Shown: one piece after another, positions 27,151 through 37,208 of the stretch | How the letters are laid out: every line of letters begins with the position of its first letter | Position numbering within the stretch: position 1 is the first letter of the stretch | Source: Rhizobiales bacterium TMED168 | GTDB taxonomy: Bacteria; Pseudomonadota; Alphaproteobacteria; MED-G09 | Length of the DNA: 64,000 bases | Assembly: GCA_002170885.2 (NCBI GenBank) | Contig: NHHR02000013.1 | Location: 10,314 to 74,313, forward strand | Reading direction: 5' to 3' | The notes under the pieces: model-generated | The model's input: only the letters and a program-made list of their open reading frames with translations | Databases searched by the model: none | What the model was told of the DNA's origin: nothing | Position numbers and translations under genes: made by a program

Positions 27151-28561
27151 TAAAGAATGCGTTTTCGATTGGGAGGCAAATGGTCTAAATGATGGATTTA
27201 GATATCCTCATCAAATAGCAATAATTGATAATGATAATGAAGACTTTTGTAATACTTATAATATGAGATTACCTCATTACGAACTACCAGGACCAATAGC
27301 TCTATATAGAACAAATACCAATTGGAAAAAAACTAAAGAGGATAATCCTTCACTATATGAAATAATGCCTTCAATTTTAGAAGATTTATTAAGCTATGAT
27401 ATTATATGGGCATATAATTACAGCTATGACAAAGGAGTTCTTGAGGAGAGTCTTTTTAATACAGGAAGAAGTCCTTATTTATATAAAGATAAAATTGTGT
27501 GTGATGCAATGCCCTTTATATCTATTGCGTCAATACTTTATCCAAATATTATAAAAATTCCTAAAATAGAAAGTATCAGAAGAGGAAAAAAAGGAATTTA
27601 TAACAGCCATAAATTAGAGAATGTTTATAAAGAAAATTTTTCTAACGATAATAAATTGACGTGGCATGTTGCTGAAAGTGATATTATTGCAACCTCAAGG
27701 TTATTAAATAAGATAAAATTAGAAGCTCCTGAATTCTGGAATTATAGAACTAGAATGTTCAGTAAATTTGCGCGCGAAGATATTTTTAATAAAAAAGCAG
27801 TTTGGGTAAGATATTACCAAGATAAAAAACAATTATTTCCTATGCTACCAATTTATGAAAGAGATAGAGATAATTACTTTTCTATAGATTTACAAAAATT
27901 TAAAAATACTGGAGGACTTTTAGAAAAACATAAAAAACAAATTATACAAGTAGGTACTGGTAAATCAAAAACTCTTCCTGAATGGTTACATTCATCTTAT
28001 ATAAAGACTGGCGGTATAATACTTGATGCACAATGGTTTGACTTACCAATAGAATATGATTTACCCAAAGAAAATGATATTAATGAAATTAAAGACTTAA
28101 TTAACGAATATCTATCAGACCTTAAAATTTGGCCTGATAGGGATAATAAATATATTGAAAAAACAAGGTTTGGTTTTCCATCAAGAAATGATTTAAGTGC
28201 ATGGAATTCATTCCATAAGGCTGAAACATGGGATCAAAAAGTTCAAATAAAATTCAAAGATCCAATATCAAAAAGGATAGCTAAAAGAATAATCTTTGAT
28301 AATGCACCAGAAGTTTTAGATGATAATGCTTATAAAATTATTGAAGAATTTATTAAAGAAAGATGGAAAAGTATTGGACCAGATCAAAGACCTATGAAGG
28401 GATATGATTCTGGAAAAACCTGGATAACAATTCCTACTGCCCTAGAAAATATAAGAAAATGTGAAATGGAGGACGAGCTTGAGGAGCATTCCGACTTAGA
28501 TATAAATTGCTTAAAGGGTTATAAAGAGTATTTATTAGATCTAGATCAGCAATTAAAATAA
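27143..28561 (+). CDS. exonuclease I-like DEDDh 3'-5' exonuclease
   Basis: The 472-aa protein has the DEDDh set: D9-x-E11 (VFDWEANGLN), a third acidic residue in WAYNYSYDKGVLEESLF (about D104), and H-x4-D in WHVAESDIIATSRLL. The remainder matches the layout of E. coli ExoI (SbcB): HKLENVYKEN before the HxD motif and a long C-terminal SH3-like/helical region that includes RIAKRIIFDNAPE and an ERW motif. ExoI degrades single-stranded DNA from 3' ends. The gene lies between tsaE and trxA, where alphaproteobacteria usually carry amgK, murU, addB and addA. The name sbcB is plausible but not assigned. Confidence 0.8.
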   Translation: MDDKECVFDWEANGLNDGFRYPHQIAIIDNDNEDFCNTYNMRLPHYELPGPIALYRTNTNWKKTKEDNPSLYEIMPSILEDLLSYDIIWAYNYSYDKGVLEESLFNTGRSPYLYKDKIVCDAMPFISIASILYPNIIKIPKIESIRRGKKGIYNSHKLENVYKENFSNDNKLTWHVAESDIIATSRLLNKIKLEAPEFWNYRTRMFSKFAREDIFNKKAVWVRYYQDKKQLFPMLPIYERDRDNYFSIDLQKFKNTGGLLEKHKKQIIQVGTGKSKTLPEWLHSSYIKTGGIILDAQWFDLPIEYDLPKENDINEIKDLINEYLSDLKIWPDRDNKYIEKTRFGFPSRNDLSAWNSFHKAETWDQKVQIKFKDPISKRIAKRIIFDNAPEVLDDNAYKIIEEFIKERWKSIGPDQRPMKGYDSGKTWITIPTALENIRKCEMEDELEEHSDLDINCLKGYKEYLLDLDQQLK

Positions 28562-28613
28562 AAAATACTTGCATGAATGGAAGGACTTTCTTAGCTTAAT
28601 AATACTGATTCAC

Positions 28614-28618
28614 GGAGG
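28614..28618 (+). promoter_or_regulatory. ribosome binding site GGAGG before trxA
   Basis: This is a consensus Shine-Dalgarno 5 nt before the trxA ATG, one of few full matches in the window. It agrees with high expression of thioredoxin. Confidence 0.6.
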
Positions 28619-28623
28619 TAGAG

Positions 28624-28944
28624 ATGGGCTTAATAAATGTAACAGATGAGGAGTTCCAAAAAACAATTCTAGATAATGATGGCTTATGCTTAGTTGATTT
28701 CTGGGCTGAATGGTGTGGTCCATGCAAGCAAGTAGGGCCAATTCTGGAAGAAATTGCTTCAGATGAAAATATTTCTATAACTATAGCTAAAGTAAATATT
28801 GACGAGAACCCAAGGACTCCAACAAATTACGGTGTAAGAAGTATTCCAACCCTTATGCTATTTTTTAATGGTGAACTGAAAGATACTAAAGTAGGTGCGC
28901 TTCCAAAACAGGAGCTAAAGGATTGGATACAAAATAACAGCTAA
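28624..28944 (+). CDS. trxA: thioredoxin
   Basis: The 106-aa protein has the active site W30-C31-G32-P33-C34 in FWAEWCGPCKQVGPI and the cis-proline in VRSIPTLMLF. It reduces protein disulfides such as ribonucleotide reductase. It is convergent with folC, overlapping by 4 nt, which is the usual alphaproteobacterial arrangement. Confidence 0.97.
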   Translation: MGLINVTDEEFQKTILDNDGLCLVDFWAEWCGPCKQVGPILEEIASDENISITIAKVNIDENPRTPTNYGVRSIPTLMLFFNGELKDTKVGALPKQELKDWIQNNS

Positions 28945-30215
28945 TTAATTTTTAAAGCCTCAGATACTAAATAAAGAGAACCACATATTAATATTCTTGA
29001 GTTTTTAAATTTAGAATATTTTTGTATTGCATCTTTTAAAGATTTAGATTCCTGTAAAACTTCATTTGAAAACATAGTTTTATTTTTTATATCTTTGAGA
29101 GATGCGCTTTTAATACCCTCAATTGGGATAATAGTAATTTCTTTAGCAATACCTTTAAAATTCAAAATAAAATCAATTAAACTTCTATTTCTTGAAAGGC
29201 CCAAAATTATAAAAAGATTTTTCTTTTCTTTACTATTTAGATTTATCATTTCTTGGCTTATAATTTTAGCAGCTGAAGGATTATGGCACCCATCAATTAA
29301 AACTTCTGACCCTTTATCAATTATTGCTTCAATATTACTTGTTAATTTAGATAATCTTCCCAATAATTTTGTATTCTTTAATCCTTGAATAATTATTTCA
29401 TCACTTATATCAATTTTATTCATTCTATGAAGTGATTTTAAGGAGGCAATACATAATCCTGCATTTAAAATTTGATATTCGCCATCTAAGCCGAGAGTCT
29501 CAAATTCTAGCTCGCCAGCTTTATCCTGATAAATTATTTGATCACCTCTCCTTTCAATGAACCAATCCTGATTGTAAAAAATTCCTTTTGCATTTTTCTT
29601 GTTCAAGTGATCTAAGATAATTTGTTTCAGAAATTTTTCTTGAGGTCCAAAAATAGCAAAACCACCATCAGGAATTATACCTAGTTTTTCTTCTGCGATC
29701 ATTTTAAGATCTTTACCAAGAAATTCTTCATGATCATATGATATGGTAGTTATAATACTAAGATCCTTTCTTTCTATAATATTTGTAGGGTCATGAAGGC
29801 CACCCATTCCGACCTCTATAAGGTTCCAATCGGAATTACTTTTAGAAAATAATTCTAGAGCGCATGAGGTAATAAATTCAAAAAAAGATAATTCTTTATC
29901 ATCATGAATTTTAATAAATTTGTTAGTTATATGCGATAATAAATCATCGCTAATAATTTTATCATTAATGATAAATCTCTCATTTATCTTGAGTAGATGA
30001 GGTGATGTATATACATTTGAAGAAAGTTTATTAGCTTTTAGGCAAGAATGTAAAAATGCAATTGTAGATCCCTTTCCATTCGTTCCTGTAATATGGATAG
30101 TTTTATTTATTTTTTTTTGAGGATGACCTACCTTAGAGAGGAATCTATAGATCCTCTCCTTTCCTTTTGAAGGTTTTTGAATAAATTGGTTAAAAAAATT
30201 ATCTTCGAAAATCAT
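28941..30215 (-). CDS. folC: bifunctional folylpolyglutamate/dihydrofolate synthase
   Basis: The 424-aa Mur-ligase-family protein has the P-loop ITGTNGKGSTIAFL, SPHLLKINERF, LIEVGMGGLHDPTN and TTISYDHEEFLG. It adds glutamate to dihydropteroate and folates. It follows accD by 19 nt in the trp-accD-folC operon. Confidence 0.95.
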   Translation of the reverse strand: MIFEDNFFNQFIQKPSKGKERIYRFLSKVGHPQKKINKTIHITGTNGKGSTIAFLHSCLKANKLSSNVYTSPHLLKINERFIINDKIISDDLLSHITNKFIKIHDDKELSFFEFITSCALELFSKSNSDWNLIEVGMGGLHDPTNIIERKDLSIITTISYDHEEFLGKDLKMIAEEKLGIIPDGGFAIFGPQEKFLKQIILDHLNKKNAKGIFYNQDWFIERRGDQIIYQDKAGELEFETLGLDGEYQILNAGLCIASLKSLHRMNKIDISDEIIIQGLKNTKLLGRLSKLTSNIEAIIDKGSEVLIDGCHNPSAAKIISQEMINLNSKEKKNLFIILGLSRNRSLIDFILNFKGIAKEITIIPIEGIKSASLKDIKNKTMFSNEVLQESKSLKDAIQKYSKFKNSRILICGSLYLVSEALKIN

Positions 30216-30234
30216 TTACAACAAAAATTTTAAA

Positions 30235-31089
30235 TTAGTTTTTATCATTCATTAATATATCAATTATATTAGAAATTGTTGATTTCAAGTCTTTTCTATG
30301 AACAACCATATCGATCATTCCATGATCTAACAAATATTCTGACTTCTGAAAGCCTTCTGGTAAACTTTCATTAATTGTATTACCAATAACTCTTGGACCT
30401 GCAAATCCAATTAATGCCTTTGGCTCGGCTATATGAATATCTCCTAGCATTGCATAAGATGCTGTAACGCCTCCAGTTGTAGGATTTGTTAAAATTACAA
30501 TATAAGGTAATTTGCTCTCTCTTAATGACTGAAGCATTACTGTGGTCCTTGGCATTTGCATTAGAGAAAGAATGCCTTCTTGCATTCTAGCACCACCTGA
30601 AGAAGCACATAAAATAAAAGGGCAATTTTTTTTCAAAGCTGTTTCTATTGCCAATATAATACTTTCTCCTGCAGCCATTCCCAATGAACCACCCATGAAA
30701 GAAAAGTCGTGAACAGCCATAACTACAGAATTAGAATTTATTGCTCCAGATCCAATTAAAATAGAGTCTTTTTTTCCAGTCTTTGATCTTGCTTCTTTTA
30801 TTCTGTCGATATACTTTTTTTGATCTCTAAACTTTAATGGATCAATTGGTACTTCAGGGCAATCCATATAGGAGATTGTTCCTTCGTCAAGTAATTGAGA
30901 AAACCTTATCTCAGCAGAAACCTTTAAATGATAACCACATTCAGGACATACAAATAAACCCTCCTCTGCATCAGTATGAAAAATCATGGAATCACATGAG
31001 GGACACTTTAACCATAAATTATCTGGGACCTCTCTTTTTTTAAAAATTTTTTTTATCCCAGGAGGAACAATATTTTTAAACCAATTCAC
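30235..31089 (-). CDS. accD: acetyl-CoA carboxylase carboxyltransferase subunit beta
   Basis: The 284-aa protein has the N-terminal zinc finger C29-x2-C32 and C48-x2-C51 ([17 protein letters not shown]) and the carboxyltransferase core with [18 protein letters not shown] and [16 protein letters not shown]. It transfers carboxyl from biotin to acetyl-CoA with AccA. It lies 10 nt after trpA, typical of alphaproteobacteria. Confidence 0.97.
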   Translation of the reverse strand: MNWFKNIVPPGIKKIFKKREVPDNLWLKCPSCDSMIFHTDAEEGLFVCPECGYHLKVSAEIRFSQLLDEGTISYMDCPEVPIDPLKFRDQKKYIDRIKEARSKTGKKDSILIGSGAINSNSVVMAVHDFSFMGGSLGMAAGESIILAIETALKKNCPFILCASSGGARMQEGILSLMQMPRTTVMLQSLRESKLPYIVILTNPTTGGVTASYAMLGDIHIAEPKALIGFAGPRVIGNTINESLPEGFQKSEYLLDHGMIDMVVHRKDLKSTISNIIDILMNDKN

Positions 31090-31099
31090 TGAAGACTCC

Positions 31100-31915
31100 T
31101 TAGGTTTTAAGAGGTTTTGATAATTTCAACAAAAAATCTATCATATTTTTAACTATCAAATCATTATCTAGTTTTTTAATTTTTAGAGAATTAATTTCAT
31201 TTACTATTGCTGATCCAACAACAATGGCATCAGAAAAATCAGAAATTTCTTTAACCTGTGTAGGATCTTTGATGCCGAAACCAACACCTATAGGTAAATC
31301 AGTATTTTCTTTAACCCTATTAATTATTTTCTCTATAAACTTATTATCTGGGGCTTTTGTACCAGTAATTCCTGCTATAGAAACAAAATATAGAAATCCT
31401 GAGCTCATTTTTATAATTTCTTTTAATCTTTCCTCATTAGTAGTTGGAGTTATAAAATTTATAAAATCTATTCCTAATTTTTGAGCTGGAACACATATCT
31501 CGTTACTATGTTCTATCGGCAAATCAACAATAATTAAACCATCAACACCAATTTTTTCACATTCTTCTAAAAAAGAATTTATACCATACTGAAGAATTGG
31601 ATTAAAATAACCCATAAGGATAATTGGTGTTTTTTTATTTTTTTCTCTAAAAATCTGAACCATGTTTAAAGTTTTATTCATATCTTGGCCTTGATCTAGT
31701 GACCTTAAGGATGACTCTTGAATTGATGGACCATCTGCCATTGGATCAGAAAAAGGCATTCCAAGCTCAATAATATCAGCTCCTCCAGATGGAAGAGCCT
31801 CAAAAATCATTTGAGAAAGATTTCTATCTGGATCACCTGCGGTTATATAAGGTATAAATGCGGAACGTTTTTCTAATTTAAGGTCTTTAAATACTTTTGA
31901 AATACGTGATGTCAT
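31100..31915 (-). CDS. trpA: tryptophan synthase alpha subunit
   Basis: The 271-aa TIM barrel cleaves indole-3-glycerol phosphate. Catalytic Glu is in [17 protein letters not shown] together with the substrate Asp in [12 protein letters not shown]; phosphate-binding loops are GITGTKAP and GVGFGIKDP. Its ATG overlaps the trpB stop by 1 nt (TAATG), so the two subunits are translationally coupled. Confidence 0.98.
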   Translation of the reverse strand: MTSRISKVFKDLKLEKRSAFIPYITAGDPDRNLSQMIFEALPSGGADIIELGMPFSDPMADGPSIQESSLRSLDQGQDMNKTLNMVQIFREKNKKTPIILMGYFNPILQYGINSFLEECEKIGVDGLIIVDLPIEHSNEICVPAQKLGIDFINFITPTTNEERLKEIIKMSSGFLYFVSIAGITGTKAPDNKFIEKIINRVKENTDLPIGVGFGIKDPTQVKEISDFSDAIVVGSAIVNEINSLKIKKLDNDLIVKNMIDFLLKLSKPLKT

Positions 31916-33120
31916 TAAATTTCAATTCCTAAAAGTTCAGCAATAGCAAAGACATCCTTGTCACCTCTACCACACATATTCATAATTATGATTTTATCCC
32001 TAGAATTTTCTTTTGCTAGCTTAAGCGTAAAAGATAAAGCATGCGAAGGTTCAAGTGCAGGAATTATTCCTTCTAATTTTGAACAAATTTGAAATGCCTC
32101 TAGTGCCTCCATATCTGTTGCTGAGACATACTCAATTCTTTTCATATCTTTCAACCATGAATGTTCTGGACCTATTACAGGGTAATCTAAGCCCGCTGAA
32201 ATTGAATGCCCCTCGGTAATTTGTCCATCAGTATTTTGGAGTAAATATGTTTTATTACCATGGAGGACACCTGGCTTTCCCTTTGATAGGGATGCAGCAT
32301 GCTCATCTGTCTCAAGACCTTTCCCAGCCGCTTCAACTCCAAACATTTTAATATCATCGTCTAAAAAAGGATAAAATAACCCCAATGCATTTGATCCTCC
32401 ACCAACACATGCAACTAAAAAATCTGGATTGCGACCTTCTTTAATTTGAATTTGTTTTTTTGCTTCCAAACCGATTATAGATTGGAAATCTCTTACTAAT
32501 TGTGGATAAGGATGAGGCCCAGCTGCAGTACCTATTATATAAAATGTATCATCAACATTTGAAACCCAGTCACGAAGAGCCTCATTCATTGCATCCTTTA
32601 AGGTTCCATTTCCTGAAGATACAGGAATAACTTCTCCACCTAGTAATTTTATTTTGAAGACATTAGGTTTTTGTCTTTCTATATCTGTTTCACCCATATA
32701 AATTACGCAAGGTAAATCAAATCGCGCACAAACAGTTGCTACAGCTACTCCATGTTGTCCAGCACCAGTTTCCGCTATAATTCTTTTTTTTCCCATCCTT
32801 TTAGCTAGAAGTATCTGACCAAGGCAATTATTAATTTTATGGCTTCCTGTATGATTAAGCTCATCACGTTTAAAATAAATTTTTGAACCACCTGCATATT
32901 CAGTCAATCTTTCAGCAAAATATAAAGGGCTCTCTCTACCCACATAATCTCTAGCGAAACTCTCTCTTTCCTCAATAAAAAGAGGATCGTCTTTTGCAGA
33001 ATTATATGCATCTTCAAGCTCTATTATAAGCGGCATAAGTGTTTCAGCAACATAACGACCTCCGTAGTCACCAAAATTTCCAGAAATATCTGGTTTATCT
33101 TTATAAGTATTTTTAGCCAT
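31915..33120 (-). CDS. trpB: tryptophan synthase beta subunit
   Basis: The 401-aa PLP enzyme condenses indole with serine. The PLP lysine is in [15 protein letters not shown], followed by [13 protein letters not shown] and the phosphate-binding [10 protein letters not shown]. It overlaps trpF by 8 nt and trpA by 1 nt. Confidence 0.98.
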   Translation of the reverse strand: MAKNTYKDKPDISGNFGDYGGRYVAETLMPLIIELEDAYNSAKDDPLFIEERESFARDYVGRESPLYFAERLTEYAGGSKIYFKRDELNHTGSHKINNCLGQILLAKRMGKKRIIAETGAGQHGVAVATVCARFDLPCVIYMGETDIERQKPNVFKIKLLGGEVIPVSSGNGTLKDAMNEALRDWVSNVDDTFYIIGTAAGPHPYPQLVRDFQSIIGLEAKKQIQIKEGRNPDFLVACVGGGSNALGLFYPFLDDDIKMFGVEAAGKGLETDEHAASLSKGKPGVLHGNKTYLLQNTDGQITEGHSISAGLDYPVIGPEHSWLKDMKRIEYVSATDMEALEAFQICSKLEGIIPALEPSHALSFTLKLAKENSRDKIIIMNMCGRGDKDVFAIAELLGIEI

Positions 33121-33772
33121 ATTTTTTTTTATACGCCAATCTAGTTAATTTAACAAAGTTATCTATCTTTTGTTTATCTTTTAAGCCTGGTTTAGTCTCA
33201 ACACCTGAAGAAACATCTATTACTGATGAATTAGAAAAGTTAACAGCGTCAATAATATTTTCTGAATTTAAGCCGCCTGATAAAAAATAATCTGCCCCTT
33301 TCCAATTTTTCAAAATTGACCAATCAAATGTTTTGTTTAATCCACCTCTTTGCTCGTTATGACTATTACCAGGTTTTGCATCGAATAAAAAGTAATCTAC
33401 AAAATCACTATACTTCTCTGAAAATTTCAAATCTAGAATTCCTGAAATACCAAAAGCTTTTATAATTGGTAGTCCAAATAATTTTTTTATTTCCATACAT
33501 CTACCAATGGTCTCATCACCATGGAGTTGAATTAAATTTGCATCAACTGAAGATATGCATTGCTCAATATAATCATCCTTAGCATTAACAAAAACTGCCA
33601 CTCTCTCAATATCATTTGCAGCTTTAGAGAATAAAAGTTTTTCTGCATATTCAGGATGAAGCCTTCTTGGGCTAGGGTCAGCAAAAATAAAGCCACACAT
33701 ATCAGCGCCTGAAAGCTTAACCATTTCTATTTGTTCTAACGAGGATAATCCACAAATTTTAATTTTTATCAT
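33113..33772 (-). CDS. trpF: phosphoribosylanthranilate isomerase
   Basis: The 219-aa barrel has the catalytic Cys in KICGLSS near the N-terminus and the catalytic Asp in LFDAKPG, with [11 protein letters not shown] and [14 protein letters not shown] at the phosphate site. Its ATG shares one base with the pyrF stop. TrpF-TrpB-TrpA order without trpC, trpD and trpE nearby is the split arrangement usual in alphaproteobacteria. Confidence 0.96.
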   Translation of the reverse strand: MIKIKICGLSSLEQIEMVKLSGADMCGFIFADPSPRRLHPEYAEKLLFSKAANDIERVAVFVNAKDDYIEQCISSVDANLIQLHGDETIGRCMEIKKLFGLPIIKAFGISGILDLKFSEKYSDFVDYFLFDAKPGNSHNEQRGGLNKTFDWSILKNWKGADYFLSGGLNSENIIDAVNFSNSSVIDVSSGVETKPGLKDKQKIDNFVKLTRLAYKKKYG

Positions 33773-34479
33773 TATAGGTCTATTTGGTTAAGGATTTCAT
33801 TAATAGTATCTATTGGGCTGTGTGAATCAGTAATTGGTCTTCCAATAACTAATAAATCGGCGCCTTCTTTTATGGCATCACCAGGGCTCATAACTCTTTT
33901 TTGATCATTTAAATTTTCATTATTTAGCCTTATACCTGGAACAACTAAAGTAAAGTCCTTACCAATATTATTCTTAATCAATGCAATTTCTTTTGCCGAA
34001 CAAACTATACCATCCAATCCAGATTCTTTTGTTAACTTAGCAAGTTTAAGAACTAAATCTTGACTTTCATTAATAAATCCAATCTCATTAAGATCCTGAT
34101 CATCTAAGCTTGTAAGAACAGTAACTGCAATAATTTTTGTTGATGAATCTTTGTATTCATTTCTTGCTCTTACTGCAGCTTTCATCATATCTTTTCCACC
34201 AGACGAATGAACGTTTATTATTGCTACATTTAAATCCATAAGTGACTTAACAGTTTTATATACAGTGATAGGAATATCATGAAGTTTCAAATCTAAAAAA
34301 ATAGGAACACCAAAATTTGAGATTTCTCTAACACCTTTTGGCCCGAAAGAATTAAAAAATTCCATTCCAAGTTTTACACCGCCAATATAATCTTTTAAAT
34401 CTGAAACTAGTGATTTTGCCATTTTCAAGGAATTAACATCAACAGCAAGAATAATTGGGTTTTTAAATATCTTATTCAT
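33772..34479 (-). CDS. pyrF: orotidine 5'-phosphate decarboxylase
   Basis: This is the last step of UMP synthesis. The 235-aa barrel has PIILAVDV, GGVKLGMEFF and the catalytic DLKLHDIPITV (Lys-Asp tetrad), then RPITDS near the end. The ATG at 34479 is chosen over one 8 codons upstream because GGAGAT lies 4-5 nt before it and length and sequence then match the family. It is coupled to trpF by a TAATG overlap. Confidence 0.95.
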   Translation of the reverse strand: MNKIFKNPIILAVDVNSLKMAKSLVSDLKDYIGGVKLGMEFFNSFGPKGVREISNFGVPIFLDLKLHDIPITVYKTVKSLMDLNVAIINVHSSGGKDMMKAAVRARNEYKDSSTKIIAVTVLTSLDDQDLNEIGFINESQDLVLKLAKLTKESGLDGIVCSAKEIALIKNNIGKDFTLVVPGIRLNNENLNDQKRVMSPGDAIKEGADLLVIGRPITDSHSPIDTINEILNQIDL

Positions 34480-34522
34480 TTTATCTCCAGACAGTTTAAT
34501 CATTTAAACTAGTTAGGATGAA

Positions 34523-34807
34523 TTAAGATTTATAGTTAAGTCTATCCCTAACACCTTTACCAGGCTTAAACATTGGAACATCCTTTGCTGGAATCACAAC
34601 CTTTTCTCCAGTCCTAGGATTTCTTCCGTTTCGGGCATTTCTATGTCTAACAGAAAAAGTACCAAAACCTCTAATCTCAACCCTTCCTTTATTTGATAAA
34701 GAGTCGCCAATATTTTCTAAGACAGTATCAACAATTATTTCAATGTCTCTTTGGATCAAATGCGGATTATTCTTTAAAAGCTTTTTTATTAAAGAAGACT
34801 TAATCAT
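34523..34807 (-). CDS. ihfB: integration host factor subunit beta
   Basis: IHF bends DNA at specific sites with the alpha subunit. The 94-aa length from the ATG at 34807 equals that of E. coli IhfB; an ATG 4 codons upstream is possible, but GAGG before 34807 favours the shorter form. Motifs are the beta-arm region [16 protein letters not shown] and the tip [13 protein letters not shown], then [12 protein letters not shown]. The gene starts about 5 nt before the end of rpsA's intergenic space; this pairing is conserved. Confidence 0.94.
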   Translation of the reverse strand: MIKSSLIKKLLKNNPHLIQRDIEIIVDTVLENIGDSLSNKGRVEIRGFGTFSVRHRNARNGRNPRTGEKVVIPAKDVPMFKPGKGVRDRLNYKS

Positions 34808-36530
34808 TTTTTTCCTCATTATTATCTATTTCTGAGGTATTTTTATCAAGAGCCTCTCCAAGAATATCTCCTAATGATGCACCAGAGTCTTTGGAGCCAT
34901 ATTGCTCAATAGCCTCTTTTTCATCAGAAATTTCTAAAGCCCTAATTGAAAGTGATATTTTTCTGGACTTTGAATCATAATTTGTAACTTTTGCATCTAC
35001 CTTTTGTCCTGCCTCAAATCTTTCAGGTATTTGCTCTGATTTATCTTTTGAAAGGTCAGACCTTTTTATAAAAGCAGGAACTTTATCTCCTATTTCAACA
35101 TCAATTCCTGAAGCTTGAGATGAAATAACAGTACAAGTCACGACGCTTCCTTTTTTAATTTGATCTAGTGATTCCATTGGGTCATCGTCAAGCTGTTTTA
35201 TTCCAAGCGATATTCTCTCTTTAGAGGGATCAATATCAATTATTATTGCTGAAATTTCTTGATCAACTTGAAAATCTTTGATTGCTTCAGGTCCAGACTT
35301 TCTCCAATCAACATCTGACATGTGAACAAGACCATCAAGCTCATCACTGACTTTAACAAAAAGACCAAAATCAGTAATATTTTGGATCTTACCTTTTAGT
35401 TTAGTTCCAATAGGATTATTTTGAGCAAAATCTTCCCAAGGATTATCTAAGCATTGTTTTAAACCTAATGATAATCTTTTTTTCTCTGGATCTATTTCTA
35501 GAACCATTACTTCAACATCTTGATTTTGCTGTACATATTTATTTGGATTTTGCATTTTAGAAACCCAACTCATTTCTGAGACATGGACTAATCCTTCAAT
35601 ACCGCCCTCTATTTCAACAAATGCACCATAATCAGCAATGTTTGTTACACGCCCTTTATATCGTTCCCCTACAGTATAATTTGATTGCGCTTCAGCCCAT
35701 GGATCATCCTGTAATTGTTTCATACCAAGAGAAATCCTCATATTCTCACCAGAAACTTTAGTTATTAAAACCTTAACTTTTTCACCAACGCTGATCACCT
35801 CTTCAGGACTATTTATTCTTTTCCAGGAAATATCTGTAACATGTAACAACCCGTCAATTCCACCAAGATCAATAAATGCACCATAATCAGTTATATTTTT
35901 AACTATGCCCTCAACTATCTCGCCTTCTTTAATTTTCTCTAATAACTCAGATTTATCAATTGACTGACTCTCGGATAAAACTGATTTTCTGGAAACAACA
36001 ATATTTCCTCTTTTTCTGTCCATTTTAAGTATATGAAAAGTTTGTAATGTATGCATCAATGGCTTCATATCTCTAACTGGCCTGACATCAACTTGACTTC
36101 CTGGTAGAAAAGCCTGAGCGCCGTCTAAATCAACTGTAAAACCACCTTTAACTTTTCCGTTAATTACACCTTCAACAATGGAGTTTTCTTTTTGCGAAAC
36201 CAATAAATTAGTCCAAATCTCTTCCCTTCTAGCTTTTTCTCTAGAAAGGACAGCATCGCCAAGAGCATTTTCAATTCTTTCAAGATAAACATCAACTTCA
36301 TCCCCTACTTCTAAATTATGATCTTTACCTGAGGCTGAAAATTCTTCTGATGGAATCCGTCCTTCAGTTTTCATGCCTACATCAACAATGATTGTATCGG
36401 ACTCTATCCCTACGACCGTACCTTTTATAACCTGACCTTCTTCACAAGCATTTGATACAAAGCTCTCCTCAAGAAGTTTCGAAAACTCTTCTAAAGAGCC
36501 TTCTGGAACTGAATCAACTAGATTTGACAA
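34800..36530 (-). CDS. rpsA: 30S ribosomal protein S1
   Basis: The 576-aa protein is built of six S1 RNA-binding repeats; four are easy to see by their IxDYGAFV-type cores ([59 protein letters not shown] and a degenerate last one). It brings mRNA to the 30S subunit. It appears to start with TTG at 36530, with GAGGGAG 8 nt before it. Position between cmk and ihfB is conserved in proteobacteria. Confidence 0.97.
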   Translation of the reverse strand: MSNLVDSVPEGSLEEFSKLLEESFVSNACEEGQVIKGTVVGIESDTIIVDVGMKTEGRIPSEEFSASGKDHNLEVGDEVDVYLERIENALGDAVLSREKARREEIWTNLLVSQKENSIVEGVINGKVKGGFTVDLDGAQAFLPGSQVDVRPVRDMKPLMHTLQTFHILKMDRKRGNIVVSRKSVLSESQSIDKSELLEKIKEGEIVEGIVKNITDYGAFIDLGGIDGLLHVTDISWKRINSPEEVISVGEKVKVLITKVSGENMRISLGMKQLQDDPWAEAQSNYTVGERYKGRVTNIADYGAFVEIEGGIEGLVHVSEMSWVSKMQNPNKYVQQNQDVEVMVLEIDPEKKRLSLGLKQCLDNPWEDFAQNNPIGTKLKGKIQNITDFGLFVKVSDELDGLVHMSDVDWRKSGPEAIKDFQVDQEISAIIIDIDPSKERISLGIKQLDDDPMESLDQIKKGSVVTCTVISSQASGIDVEIGDKVPAFIKRSDLSKDKSEQIPERFEAGQKVDAKVTNYDSKSRKISLSIRALEISDEKEAIEQYGSKDSGASLGDILGEALDKNTSEIDNNEEKND

Positions 36531-36550
36531 ATATTAATCTCCCTCATTTA

Positions 36551-37204
36551 TTAAACTCCACAATAATCATTAAATTTCTCTATGACTAAAGATGAAACTA
36601 TTTCTAATGTATCTTCTATATCAATACTAGTAGTATCAATAAGATGAGCATCTTTTGCTGCAATTAAAGGTGCAACGCTTCTTTCCTTATCTCTTTGATC
36701 CCTTTTTTGCAATTGTTTTATTACCTGATTATAAGAAATTTTTTGTTTTTTTTCTGAAAACTCAGATAATCTTCGTTTTGCACGCTCTTCAATTGATGCA
36801 GAAATAAATAATTTTATATTTGCGTTTGGAAAAATTACTGTTCCTATATCTCTACCATCTACTACAATACCTTTATGATCTTTAGATTTTTCTTTAAAAT
36901 CTCTTTGTATTTTAACTACAATTTTCCTTACTTCGGATATTGATGCAATAATAGATGAATACTTATCAATCAAAGGATTGCGAATTTTACCTTCATCAAT
37001 ATTTTTTACATTCAATATTTTAGCCTCTGAAACCGCATTTAATTGTGAAAAATTTTCTCCATATCTAAGAATTACTTTTTGCGCTAATCCTCTATAAATT
37101 ATTCCAGTATCAAAATATGAAAAATTAAATTTACTAGAAATTCCTTTTGCTATAGTACCTTTCCCTGAACCTGCAGTTCCGTCAATTGCAACAATAAATG
37201 TCAT
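36551..37204 (-). CDS. cmk: cytidylate kinase
   Basis: The 217-aa P-loop kinase has AIDGTAGSGKGTIAKGIS, the YFDTGIIYRG block, VVDGRDIGTVIFP and KRDQRDKERSVAPL. It phosphorylates CMP and dCMP. It lies 4 nt after aroA and 20 nt before rpsA. Confidence 0.96.
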   Translation of the reverse strand: MTFIVAIDGTAGSGKGTIAKGISSKFNFSYFDTGIIYRGLAQKVILRYGENFSQLNAVSEAKILNVKNIDEGKIRNPLIDKYSSIIASISEVRKIVVKIQRDFKEKSKDHKGIVVDGRDIGTVIFPNANIKLFISASIEERAKRRLSEFSEKKQKISYNQVIKQLQKRDQRDKERSVAPLIAAKDAHLIDTTSIDIEDTLEIVSSLVIEKFNDYCGV

Positions 37205-37208
37205 AATA

